NCBI GenBank assembly: GCA_964631265.1
Contig: CAZVWW010000077.1
Coordinates: 1 to 10,786, forward strand
DNA from: CAZVWW01 sp964631265
GTDB taxonomy: Bacteria > Thermotogota > Thermotogae > MWEM01
DNA length: 10,786 bases
Direction of reading: 5' to 3'
Position 1 is the stretch's first letter; every line of letters starts with the position of its first letter. Of this stretch, positions 1-6,769 are shown piece by piece. A program made the translations under genes and the position numbers. The notes below the pieces were generated by a model, which worked only from the letters and a program-made list of their open reading frames with translations, did no database searches and was not told the DNA's origin.

Positions 1-1397
1 TTCCGGTCTTTTGGATACGCCAGATCACCCAGCGCAACATCCGTTTCACCGATCTTATCGATCAAGGCCTTGAAATCCTCTTCAGAGACGGTTCCGTCTC
101 CGTTGATATCCAACTCATCCCCGGCGTGCTTCTCGTATTCATCGAAGAGGGGAACACTCATCATTGAATTCTCTATCTGCCAGTATCCGATTGCATCAGA
201 TTCCCCAGACTGTTTAGCTTCAGCAGTTTGCAGTGCATTATACTCTTCTTCAGAAATGGCCGGCATAACAAAATAACCGCCGTCCCCCCAGTTGTATCCC
301 CAGGAGTTTTTCAGAATCCAGCACAGGTCGGTTGTCTTTGTGGTTTGGGTGGTTGCATCGTAGTAGGTGTAGGTGCTTATTTCCTCATCCAAAACCGTTT
401 TAGCATCGGGGTTTGTCTTTGCGCTCAGTGTTATCGTATCAAGCTCATCCACGTCCGCCCAACCGATTAATGTGATCGCATGCCCGCCGAGGATGTCATC
501 AACAGTGGGCGTATAAATACCTCTCTTATAACTTCGAAAGTCAGCGGGGACTGTCATTGAAACCGAGACAGAGCCATATTGCTGCACGGCAGTTTTGATC
601 ATATGGATGTACTCGTCATAAGAATAGCCAATCTCCTGGGCGTTAAAGGATGACCCGCCGGCTTTCGGGATCATGACCGTCTTACTCGAGTGTGTTCTGG
701 GAGCCCCGTAGGCCGATGTCGGAAGCGGAATCTTCTCCTCGCCCATTGAGGCAACGATCTGTGAGTAGGGGGCAGCTGACTCGTCTATCATCCCGTATCG
801 TATCCCGTTGTACATGGCAAACAGAAAACTCCCGCCGTTCATCCTGTCCTGATCCTGATTGGTTCCCCCAACCATATCGTAATTGTGATAGCCGACCCAT
901 CGTTCGGAGTAGTCGAGGGCATTATCTTTGTTGCCGTTTTCGGTCTTTCCCAGTAGCTGAACAGCTCGCGCACTCTCAAAAGAGGCCAGGGTGGAAAAGG
1001 CCCAGCAGCTGCCGTAGGGGGCTTGATTTCGAACCGGCTCCAGCCGGTAAAAGGATTTTCCCTCTATTGTTTCAGGTTCCAGGAGGATGAAAGAGGAGAG
1101 GAAAAGATCAAACGTGGTGTTCATCCTCTGTTTGGGTTGTCCGGGCAAATATCGCTTGAGCTCTTCCTCGAGGGGTTCATGGCCGCAGAGTCCCTCGTAA
1201 AACGTATCGATATCGTTGATGCTCTCAATAAATGGGTTCAAAAATCCAGCGTTTGGACCGGCCTCCCATTCCAATCCACTGGCTTCAATCTTTTGATTGA
1301 TAACCCGGGCCCCTTGTTCGGCATCTTGTAGAATATTGGCAAAGAGCAAATACGATAGACAGACTATCACGATAAGCAGCAGTTCACGTTTTTTCAT
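1..1397 (-). CDS. Papain-family (C1) cysteine peptidase, exported, 3' end outside window
   Basis: At least 465 codons are open from ATG 1397 to the window edge, so the C-terminus is missing. The start is supported by GGGAGG eight bases upstream. Residues 1-20 (MKKRELLLIVIVCLSYLLFA) are a basic then hydrophobic export signal. The peptidase core begins at VRNQAPYGSCWAF: Gln125 (oxyanion hole) and nucleophile Cys131 have the papain spacing of six residues. His306 lies in GGHAIT and Asn364 in KNSWGYNWG, so the full catalytic set is present. The Cys that normally precedes GSCW is a Tyr here. About 100 residues separate signal and core and may act as a propeptide. Residues 430-441 (DINGDGTVSEED) form a calcium loop of EF-hand or dockerin type. 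It is probably a secreted or surface protease made in one operon with the upstream lipoprotein, 17 bases away. Fold and catalysis are secure; substrate and localisation are inferred. Confidence 0.93.
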   Translation of the reverse strand, partial: MKKRELLLIVIVCLSYLLFANILQDAEQGARVINQKIEASGLEWEAGPNAGFLNPFIESINDIDTFYEGLCGHEPLEEELKRYLPGQPKQRMNTTFDLFLSSFILLEPETIEGKSFYRLEPVRNQAPYGSCWAFSTLASFESARAVQLLGKTENGNKDNALDYSERWVGYHNYDMVGGTNQDQDRMNGGSFLFAMYNGIRYGMIDESAAPYSQIVASMGEEKIPLPTSAYGAPRTHSSKTVMIPKAGGSSFNAQEIGYSYDEYIHMIKTAVQQYGSVSVSMTVPADFRSYKRGIYTPTVDDILGGHAITLIGWADVDELDTITLSAKTNPDAKTVLDEEISTYTYYDATTQTTKTTDLCWILKNSWGYNWGDGGYFVMPAISEEEYNALQTAEAKQSGESDAIGYWQIENSMMSVPLFDEYEKHAGDELDINGDGTVSEEDFKALIDKIGETDVALGDLAYPKDR

Positions 1398-1414
1398 TAT
1401 CAGGACCTCCCTTT

Positions 1415-2758
1415 TTACCACTCAACATGGAGTGGTGCCTTATCAAAAACAAAGCCGTCCACATACCGGTTTTCACTGTCTCTGAACAAAGGCCGGTGTG
1501 AATAGGTGGTGGCATCGAATGAGAAATTGACTTCCCCACTCCCCCGGGCGCTGATGCCGTTGAAGAAGACCGTGGCAAAGCGCTCTGTTACATCGCCCGT
1601 TTCACTCTCCCCGCCTGTGATGCCTCTGAAGAGGAGGAGGATTTTCTTGTCCTCATTTTCAATCACACGGTAATAAGCCATCTCCTGTTTCTTCTCAAAG
1701 AAATTGCCGAATTCAACTGCCTTTACCATAAGATTCTTGGGAAGTTCCAAGGCAATCTGCATGTACTGCGTATCATAATAAGACCCAAAAGCGGCAACGT
1801 TCGAGGCACTGATATCTACAGCAAGATCTGCAAGCCTCTGCCCGGCCTCTTGCGGATTTTTTATCAGTTTGAAGAGGGGTTTGGTGTTCGAATCATATCG
1901 CTCACGGAGTTCGATCATACGGCTGTCCATATCCTCTTTATCATCATCGGGTTCTTCGAAGATCGTTCTGGTATACGGTATATTCAGCTTTAATCCCGTT
2001 TCGGCAAGTATTCTTGGTTTGGGGAATCGAATCTCATGTCCGGCCGCCTCCCCCTCGACGACCTTGAATCTGGTTGCCTGGATAGCGTCTTCGGCGTACA
2101 GGATCTGAGAATAAACAGCCGTTCCGTATTGTGTTGAAATGGCAACCGGGATCTTCAAAGGCTCCTGTCTGTCCGATGTTTTAATGAACTGATCCGGAAT
2201 ACCGTTACCATCGGTGTCCACAAGACTCAACGGGACCATGTTGTTGATGATCTCCGGGGTTTCATTCGTGACAGTCGATTGCTCCAGGCGGGAGAATTTG
2301 ATCCACACCGCCCGTTTGGAGGTATTGTGATAGGTTTCTTCGAGAAAATCCGATATGCTGTCTTTAAAGAAGAGTCCGTTGTCTGACTGGTATAACTCCC
2401 CGTAGAGGCGGTTAACCTTGAATGAGATATTCTTTGAGGCCCTTGAGCCTTCGTGAACTATTTCAGCGGTATAAGCACCCTCTTCTTCAATCCTCAGTTC
2501 AAGTTCGGTAATCCCTTTTTCCGATCGGATCAACTCGCCGTTTTTCTCAAGCGTGAAACGGCATCTGAGGACATTGCCTTCACGATCCTTCCAGGAAAAC
2601 CGCAAGACCGACCCCGGCTGAAAGCTATCCTTGTCATGTACGATCGTGGGATCATCCGGATCGATAACAATCTCCGGGTTCTTTGTTTCGCTCATACATC
2701 CGATAAAGATAAAAAGTGCGAGTATGACCTGGCAACACAAAAACACCTTTTTCATCAT
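1415..2758 (-). CDS. Exported lipoprotein with Ig-like N-terminal region and calcium-loop motif, function unknown
   Basis: The product has 447 residues. AAGGAGG stands about eight bases before ATG 2758; a second ATG follows immediately and is an equally possible start. The N-terminus MMKKVF plus a hydrophobic run ends at F18-I19-G20-C21, a lipobox-like site with Cys21 as the likely lipidated residue. Residues about 30-115 alternate short beta-type strands (SVLRFSWKD, LRCRFTLEK, GAYTAEIVHEG, NISFKVN), which reads like an Ig or PKD-type domain. DTDGNGIPD at 181-189 is a calcium-binding loop of the kind common in bacterial surface proteins. The rest, up to a strand-rich C-terminus, matches no family I recognise. 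It lies 17 bases upstream of the C1 peptidase and is almost certainly co-transcribed, so it may be a partner, anchor, substrate or inhibitor of that enzyme; none of these is shown. I see no chagasin-type inhibitor motifs. The coding call is strong, the function open. Confidence 0.88.
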   Translation of the reverse strand: MMKKVFLCCQVILALFIFIGCMSETKNPEIVIDPDDPTIVHDKDSFQPGSVLRFSWKDREGNVLRCRFTLEKNGELIRSEKGITELELRIEEEGAYTAEIVHEGSRASKNISFKVNRLYGELYQSDNGLFFKDSISDFLEETYHNTSKRAVWIKFSRLEQSTVTNETPEIINNMVPLSLVDTDGNGIPDQFIKTSDRQEPLKIPVAISTQYGTAVYSQILYAEDAIQATRFKVVEGEAAGHEIRFPKPRILAETGLKLNIPYTRTIFEEPDDDKEDMDSRMIELRERYDSNTKPLFKLIKNPQEAGQRLADLAVDISASNVAAFGSYYDTQYMQIALELPKNLMVKAVEFGNFFEKKQEMAYYRVIENEDKKILLLFRGITGGESETGDVTERFATVFFNGISARGSGEVNFSFDATTYSHRPLFRDSENRYVDGFVFDKAPLHVEW

Positions 2759-2791
2759 GATTTTAGCCTCCTTTGTCCTTTTTTTTATATC

Positions 2792-2989
2792 TCAAGTTGT
2801 GCGTGAACCAGCAGCGGGGACGGTTCTTGTTGCAAATGAAACATTTGCAACAAGAACCGTCCCCGCTGCTGGTTCACGGATCTCTCCCGAAGTGGCTTTG
2901 ATGATGGTGCTAACAGCGACAACACCGGCAATTATCGCGATGACAATGTAGACGAGTAAATACTTAACACGTTTATCCAAGCTCTTCAT
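2792..2989 (-). CDS. Small one-helix membrane ORF whose 3' end lies inside a mobile palindrome
   Basis: The ORF encodes 65 residues from ATG 2989. AAAGGA directly abuts that ATG, while it stands nine bases before TTG 2980 (Leu4), so the real start may be the TTG. Residues about 10-30 (YLLVYIVIAIIAGVVAVSTII) are one clear transmembrane helix after a basic N-terminus (MKSLDKRVK). From about residue 38 the protein is encoded by the perfect palindrome at 2802-2878, followed by only Thr-Thr and a stop. The tail is therefore probably acquired and the original gene truncated or re-ended. It lies 33 bases upstream of the lipoprotein start in the same direction. It could be a genuine small membrane protein, a decayed remnant or a chance ORF; the helix and spacing make the first two more likely. 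Confidence 0.45.
   Translation of the reverse strand: MKSLDKRVKYLLVYIVIAIIAGVVAVSTIIKATSGEIREPAAGTVLVANVSFATRTVPAAGSRTT
2802..2878. repeat. Perfect 37-bp-arm inverted repeat, REP/MITE-like
   Basis: Positions 2802-2838 are the exact reverse complement of 2842-2878, with a three-base AAA loop at 2839-2841. The arms are GC-rich at the base (core GGGGACGGTTCTTG) and AT-richer near the loop. No T-run follows on either strand, so it is not a standard intrinsic terminator. A perfect arm of this length with a tiny loop suggests a recent, mobile copy. The GGGGACGGTTC core recalls extragenic palindromes moved by Y1 (IS200/REP-associated) transposases; that assignment is from memory. No transposase is present in the window. 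Confidence 0.85.
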
Positions 2990-3103
2990 TCCTTTCGTTC
3001 TTAAAAGACGCCCCCCCAATGTCAAGAGCGCCATTATCCGAGTGACCTGCACCCAGATTGTTTAGATAGCTGCGTTGTTTCTATTGAATAGACATTTCAA
3101 ACT

Positions 3104-3109
3104 ATTATA
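3104..3109 (-). promoter_or_regulatory. Possible -10 box for the leftward operon
   Basis: The minus strand reads TATAAT here, about 110 bases before the small membrane ORF and upstream of the lipoprotein and peptidase genes. I see no good -35 at 16-18 bases (the minus strand reads GTCTAA there), so the assignment rests on the -10 alone. Confidence 0.3.
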
Positions 3110-3161
3110 CCGTATTTTGAGGCTTTTTAGACCATCTCTCACCCGGAGAAAACAACCTGAC

Positions 3162-3190
3162 TTGACAACGTGTGATCTTTTTGGTAATAT
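3162..3190 (+). promoter_or_regulatory. Promoter of the TetR regulator operon
   Basis: TTGACA at 3162-3167 is a perfect -35 box. After 17 bases, TAATAT at 3185-3190 matches the -10 consensus at four of six positions. Initiation would fall near 3197, about 37 bases before the regulator start. The -10 box lies inside a palindrome, as expected for a repressible promoter. Confidence 0.65.
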
Positions 3191-3221
3191 ATTACCACTG
3201 GTAATGACCATTGGTAACCAA
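3183..3221. promoter_or_regulatory. Interlocking operator palindromes, probable TetR autoregulatory site
   Basis: Three inverted repeats overlap. GGTAATATATTACC (3183-3196) is a perfect palindrome covering the -10 box. ATTACCACTGGTAAT (3191-3205) is a perfect 15-base palindrome around a central C. TTGGTAACCAA (3211-3221) is a third with a central A, reaching into the Shine-Dalgarno region. They share GGTAAT/ATTACC half-sites. Position and symmetry fit binding by the dimeric regulator encoded immediately downstream; binding itself is inferred. Confidence 0.65.
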
Positions 3222-3233
3222 AGGAGCTGCAGG

Positions 3234-3788
3234 ATGCATAAAAAGACAATCAGTCAAGAAAAGATCATCAAGACCACACTGGAGATGGTGCAAAGAAAGA
3301 ACGGCATCCGGGACATCAATTTAAGAAAGATCGCAAGAGAGTTGGGTTGCGCTCATACCAATCTGTACAATTATTTTCCAAACTTCAACGAATTGATGTG
3401 GAATGCCATGTTTAAAGCCACAGAACTGATGGGGGAGTTCATTTTCGAAAGGCAAACCCTCGAATCTCTGATCGATCGTTACATCGTATACGCTTATAAC
3501 AACAGAGAATTGTACAAGTTGATCTGGTACGAAGACCTGGGAGAGGTTCCCGACAATCTGAAGGACAGGATATCATCCCCGGGAAGAAAGACCATCAGAA
3601 TGCTGGAGAAGACCACCGCTTTTTCCGAAGAAGCGCTTGAAAAACGTGTAAACAACGCGATGTCATACGTACATGGAGAAATATCCTTTCTGCTTTTCGG
3701 AAGAAGACCCGGGGGTATCCCGGATTTCAATCTGTGGAAAAAACGCGTAAAACGGACGGCATTGTCGATCTTTTATGATATTGAATGA
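3234..3788 (+). CDS. TetR/AcrR-family transcriptional regulator
   Basis: The 184-residue protein starts at ATG 3234, preceded by AAAGGAG at about eight bases. The frame stays open upstream to 3075, but that extension would run through the promoter and operators and has no ribosome site, so it is rejected. Residues 5-50 form the TetR DNA-binding domain; the helix-turn-helix is at about 29-48, with NLRKIARELGCAHTNLYNYF matching the family pattern that ends in an aromatic 'YxYF' turn. Residues 60-184 are the helical ligand-binding and dimer half, whose ligand cannot be read from sequence. The length is typical for the family. The gene is followed after 19 bases by a polytopic membrane protein, so it probably controls itself and that gene. 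I cannot name the inducer. Confidence 0.9.
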   Translation: MHKKTISQEKIIKTTLEMVQRKNGIRDINLRKIARELGCAHTNLYNYFPNFNELMWNAMFKATELMGEFIFERQTLESLIDRYIVYAYNNRELYKLIWYEDLGEVPDNLKDRISSPGRKTIRMLEKTTAFSEEALEKRVNNAMSYVHGEISFLLFGRRPGGIPDFNLWKKRVKRTALSIFYDIE

Positions 3789-3807
3789 TAAAAATGGAGG
3801 GGTACAA

Positions 3808-4686
3808 ATGAAAAACAAACGTGTTTTAACGATTCTAATCATCCTGATCACAATTTTAGTCGCGATCGCTACAAGCGTCGGTATTTTCTCTGATGAAGAG
3901 AAGGGCCTAAAAGAATTTACATCGGTGCATGGAGAAAAGATTGAATTGTACGGAAAGGGAATTTATCACAACATGTCCGCAGATGTTGCGGTTCAGGGAA
4001 TCGCCCAGGATTATCTAACGTTGTTCGCTGGAATTCCGTTGCTTCTTATCGGGCTGTACATGACTTTAAAGGGATCCCTCAAAGGAAAGTTTTTCCTGGC
4101 GGGGGTTTTAAGCTATCTCTTTGTCAATTATCTGTTCTACTCCATAATGGCCATGTACAATTACTTATTCCCGGTTTATATCAGTCTGATGGGGTTGACG
4201 TTCTTTGCCCTCTCAACCACCCTGTTTAGCTTTGATATGCAAGCTCTGCCCGGGCATTTCTCGAAGAGGACACCCAACCGATTAACCGGGGGGTTCTTGA
4301 TCGTCAACAGCCTGCTCATTGGCATGCTTTGGTTGCAGACAGTTCTGACGCCGCTGATGGACGGAACAATCATCCCACCCGAGGTTGAGCATTACACAAC
4401 CCTCATCGTTCAGGGGATGGATCTGGGCCTGTTGCTCCCTCTGTCTTTTGTATCCGGTCTGTTTTTCTTGCTTAAGCGAAAGATCGGCTATCTGATGGCA
4501 CCGGTTTATATTGTCTTCCTCTCCGTTCAGATGGCCGCTCTGGTTTCAAAGATCATCGGAATGAAGATGGCCGGTGTCGCCGTTGGCCCATCTATCGTGA
4601 TTATTCCGACTATCATGGCCATCGCGATTTGTTGCGCCTTTTTGACACTGAAATCGGTCAAAAAAAGAGGAGAGACACTGAGATAA
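3808..4686 (+). CDS. Eight-helix integral membrane protein of unknown function
   Basis: The product has 292 residues. ATG 3808 is chosen because GGAGGGG stands just before it; an in-frame ATG at 3775 overlaps the end of the regulator gene and lacks such a site. Likely transmembrane helices are at about 7-27, 68-87, 95-117, 119-141, 158-180, 204-222, 228-250 and 258-281. The loop at 28-67 (SDEEKGLKEFTSVHGEKIELYGKG... region) is polar and probably extracytoplasmic. The C-terminus is basic (KSVKKRGETLR), consistent with a cytoplasmic end. I recognise no transporter signature and no catalytic motif. Because it follows a TetR gene by 19 bases, it is likely expressed when the regulator senses its ligand; export, sensing or a membrane-stress role are all possible. 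Confidence 0.85.
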   Translation: MKNKRVLTILIILITILVAIATSVGIFSDEEKGLKEFTSVHGEKIELYGKGIYHNMSADVAVQGIAQDYLTLFAGIPLLLIGLYMTLKGSLKGKFFLAGVLSYLFVNYLFYSIMAMYNYLFPVYISLMGLTFFALSTTLFSFDMQALPGHFSKRTPNRLTGGFLIVNSLLIGMLWLQTVLTPLMDGTIIPPEVEHYTTLIVQGMDLGLLLPLSFVSGLFFLLKRKIGYLMAPVYIVFLSVQMAALVSKIIGMKMAGVAVGPSIVIIPTIMAIAICCAFLTLKSVKKRGETLR

Positions 4687-4998
4687 TAGTTCAGTATTCT
4701 GTCAGTTTGTCTGATAGAGGGGTCATCTAAGAAATATGAAGAGATCAACGTTTACTCATATTGGGATTGATACGTAAAAGGGGCAAATGGGTTATAATAA
4801 AGCATTGACACTTTGGTGGTTTCAAGAAAACTCAGCTCCAATGAAGGGGGGAAAGATAAAGCTGTTTTTGCTTGTTGCCAAGCTTTATTGAACGACTTAA
4901 TGAACAGGTTATCCTTAATGGCTGCTACCGAATAGGCCCGTTTTAGAATCCCTGTTGAAGGAAGGACCCGTTTTTTATTCAAACAAAGGAGTGACACC
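4687..4998 (+). other. 312-base intergenic or leader region before the Cache protein
   Basis: No convincing gene is present; the reverse-strand reading frame here overlaps the next gene's start and resembles no protein I know. Visible elements are a TATAAT at 4793-4798, a possible hairpin (ATAAAGCT 4856-4863 with AGCTTTAT 4881-4888) and a near-direct repeat, AGGCCCGTTTT at 4934-4944 and AGGACCCGTTTT at 4963-4974. If transcription starts just after 4798, the untranslated leader is nearly 200 bases, long enough for an RNA regulatory element. I could not match it to a known riboswitch. Confidence 0.4.
4767..4798 (+). promoter_or_regulatory. Possible promoter of the Cache-domain gene
   Basis: A perfect TATAAT lies at 4793-4798. 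The best -35 candidate is TTGATA at 4767-4772, but the spacing is 20 bases, longer than the ideal 17, so the promoter may be weak or activator-dependent. Confidence 0.4.
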
Positions 4999-6672
4999 AT
5001 GAAAAAAAGTCTTATCATCTTCATCATCGCAGCATTATTCTTCGGTTTATCTGCTGCGGGTTCAGTCCCAAAGTCACTGGTCGTTTACAGCTATGACGAA
5101 GATTACGCCAAGAATGCTGCTCTTTCTGATTCCATTGGGGAGTTAATAAGCCTTATAACAGCCCGGGAAAAGGGATTCCCGGTTCCCGTTGAGCTGATCA
5201 ATGAAACGGATGTGCTGATCAGTTCTCTCGGCAGAAAAGAAGAGATGATACTGGATCATTATCAGTTGCTTTCCAATAATGTGTTCACGGATTCCTTGCG
5301 TTTTCTGAGAACACTTTCCTCAAAGGATTATACAAAAAAAGGAGATTGGGAAAGTATAAAAGCCGATTTCCTCAAAAAGGCAACCATTCAAGAGAATTCA
5401 AGTGGTTATTCTGCGCTTTATTTTTACATCAAACCGGACGGGGAATACTATACGCATATCAGAAATCTCACAGGCGTTAATCTGAAAGACAGAGATTATT
5501 TTAACACACTGGAGCAAGGCAGGGAAGTGCGCGGAGCCCCCATTATCGGAAAGACTTCCGGGAGAAAATCAGCTGTTTTCGCTGTTCCTGTGGAGAAAGA
5601 CGATGAGATAACAGGATATGTCGCCATGTCTTTGTTCATGGAGGGAATCAACACAGCATTGAACAAAGAGATGGCTCTGAACAATCTTCTCCTGTTTGCT
5701 GTGAATGAGGAAGGTCAAATCATGTTGACCAACCGCGAAGGGGTCCTTTATTCTGACATCGATGTACTGTTGATATCTGATAAAGAGGACTTCATGACAC
5801 ACCTGGAAAAGTCCGAAAGAGGAAAGATCGCCTTTGAAGATTATCAAGGTCAATACCTCGGATTTTTCAAGACAAATCCGTTGACAGGATGGAAAGTCGT
5901 CCTGGCAAAGAAAGTGTACGATTTCACATCCGGATATGAACACGTCAGCATGGTGAAAAATCTTGACAGGCTGAAAGAAGCCCTTGTGGAAAAGATGGGG
6001 ACCATGGAAGACAGCCTTTTAAAGGCCAGTTTAGAATTTTCAACCCATGATGAACTGCCCGGAAATATCGAATCAATACTCAAAACCATATACTCCGAAT
6101 CTCCTTATGCGCTGGATGTGGCGTTTGTAAACGCACAGGGAGTTATGAAAGTCCTGCATCCTGTCGCCTATAAAAAGTATGAGGGTGTGGATATATCAGA
6201 CCAAAAACAGATCAAAAGGATCTCAAAGACACAAAAGCCTGTTATCAGTGAGCTTTTCATGTCTGAGGAAGATTGTTATGCCATAGATGTCGAATGGCCC
6301 GTCTTTAATAAATCCGGGGTGTTCAAAGGTTCACTCAGCATCCTTCTCAAACCGGATGAATTCTACGGGAGGATTTTCAAAGAAAGACTGGAGAATCCCA
6401 ACTTTGAGCTCTGGGTTATGCAGAATGACGGTACAATCATCTATGATACGGACAGCGATGAGATTGGCAAAAATCTCTTTAAAGATGAGTTATACGCCGC
6501 TTATGAAGAACTCTTCTCCCTTGGAAAAGAGATGATTAACTCAAAAACAGGCAGTGGAGACTATACATTCCTGGAAACCGGTAAAGAGACCCCTGTCACC
6601 AAAGAAGCAGCCTGGACAACTGTAAGATTTCATGAAACGGACTGGAAGATTGTCCTGACCAGGGAAAAATAA
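4999..6672 (+). CDS. Secreted protein with two tandem double-Cache-like sensor modules and no output domain
   Basis: The 557-residue product starts at ATG 4999 behind AAAGGAG. Residues 1-21 (MKKSLIIFIIAALFFGLSAAG) form a signal peptide, probably cleaved near AAG-SV. Residues about 75-310 look like one double-Cache module: a ligand-pocket half (YFYIKPDGEYYTHIRN at 141-156, NLKDRDYF at 161-168, SAVFAVPV at 191-198) and a proximal half (LLFAVNEEGQIMLTN at 231-245, ending GWKVVLAKK). Residues about 320-555 repeat the plan (LDVAFVNAQGVMKVLHP, DISDQKQIKRISKTQKPVIS, FELWVMQNDGTIIYD, ending DWKIVLTRE). Cache domains usually sit outside the membrane in chemoreceptors, kinases and cyclases; here there is no second helix, HAMP, kinase, GGDEF or chemoreceptor region. 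It is probably a free exported ligand-binding protein that presents its ligand to another receptor or transporter. The adjoining binding-protein/transporter fusion is convergent, so a link is only suggestive. Confidence 0.85.
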   Translation: MKKSLIIFIIAALFFGLSAAGSVPKSLVVYSYDEDYAKNAALSDSIGELISLITAREKGFPVPVELINETDVLISSLGRKEEMILDHYQLLSNNVFTDSLRFLRTLSSKDYTKKGDWESIKADFLKKATIQENSSGYSALYFYIKPDGEYYTHIRNLTGVNLKDRDYFNTLEQGREVRGAPIIGKTSGRKSAVFAVPVEKDDEITGYVAMSLFMEGINTALNKEMALNNLLLFAVNEEGQIMLTNREGVLYSDIDVLLISDKEDFMTHLEKSERGKIAFEDYQGQYLGFFKTNPLTGWKVVLAKKVYDFTSGYEHVSMVKNLDRLKEALVEKMGTMEDSLLKASLEFSTHDELPGNIESILKTIYSESPYALDVAFVNAQGVMKVLHPVAYKKYEGVDISDQKQIKRISKTQKPVISELFMSEEDCYAIDVEWPVFNKSGVFKGSLSILLKPDEFYGRIFKERLENPNFELWVMQNDGTIIYDTDSDEIGKNLFKDELYAAYEELFSLGKEMINSKTGSGDYTFLETGKETPVTKEAAWTTVRFHETDWKIVLTREK

Positions 6673-6724
6673 GCACATCATAAAACCGGAACAGGAAAAG
6701 ACAGATAGACGACGGGGCTGGAAC

Positions 6725-6769
6725 GAGGACTGCCTTATCAGCGGTCCTCTCACCTTGCTCTGTTTTTTT
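6725..6769 (+). terminator. Hairpin between convergent genes, probable terminator
   Basis: GAGGACTGC (6725-6733) pairs with GCGGTCCTC (6741-6749), nine pairs including one G-T wobble, around a seven-base loop. A run of seven T follows at 6763-6769, but 13 bases after the stem, which is farther than in a textbook terminator. It lies in the 95-base gap between two convergent gene ends, where termination is expected. Confidence 0.45.

Noticed and set aside
2802..2878. Intrinsic terminator
   Set aside because: The stem is ample, but no T-run follows on either strand, and it sits within a likely operon.
2990..3052. GTG-started extension of the small membrane ORF
   Set aside because: There is no ribosome site before 3052, and the added residues do not look like part of the helix protein.
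3075..3233. N-terminal extension of the TetR regulator to an upstream ATG
   Set aside because: It would translate through the promoter and operator palindromes, has no ribosome site, and the family domain begins only after 3234, where a good Shine-Dalgarno is present.
4845..4935. c-di-GMP-I (GEMM) riboswitch
   Set aside because: Only loose similarity is visible; the conserved GCAAACC and GACGCAAAGC core elements are not present as such, so it is not annotated.
4752..5027. Reverse-strand reading frame of 91 codons in the leader
   Set aside because: It overlaps the signal-peptide codons of the Cache gene, has no ribosome site that I can see, and shows no recognisable domain.
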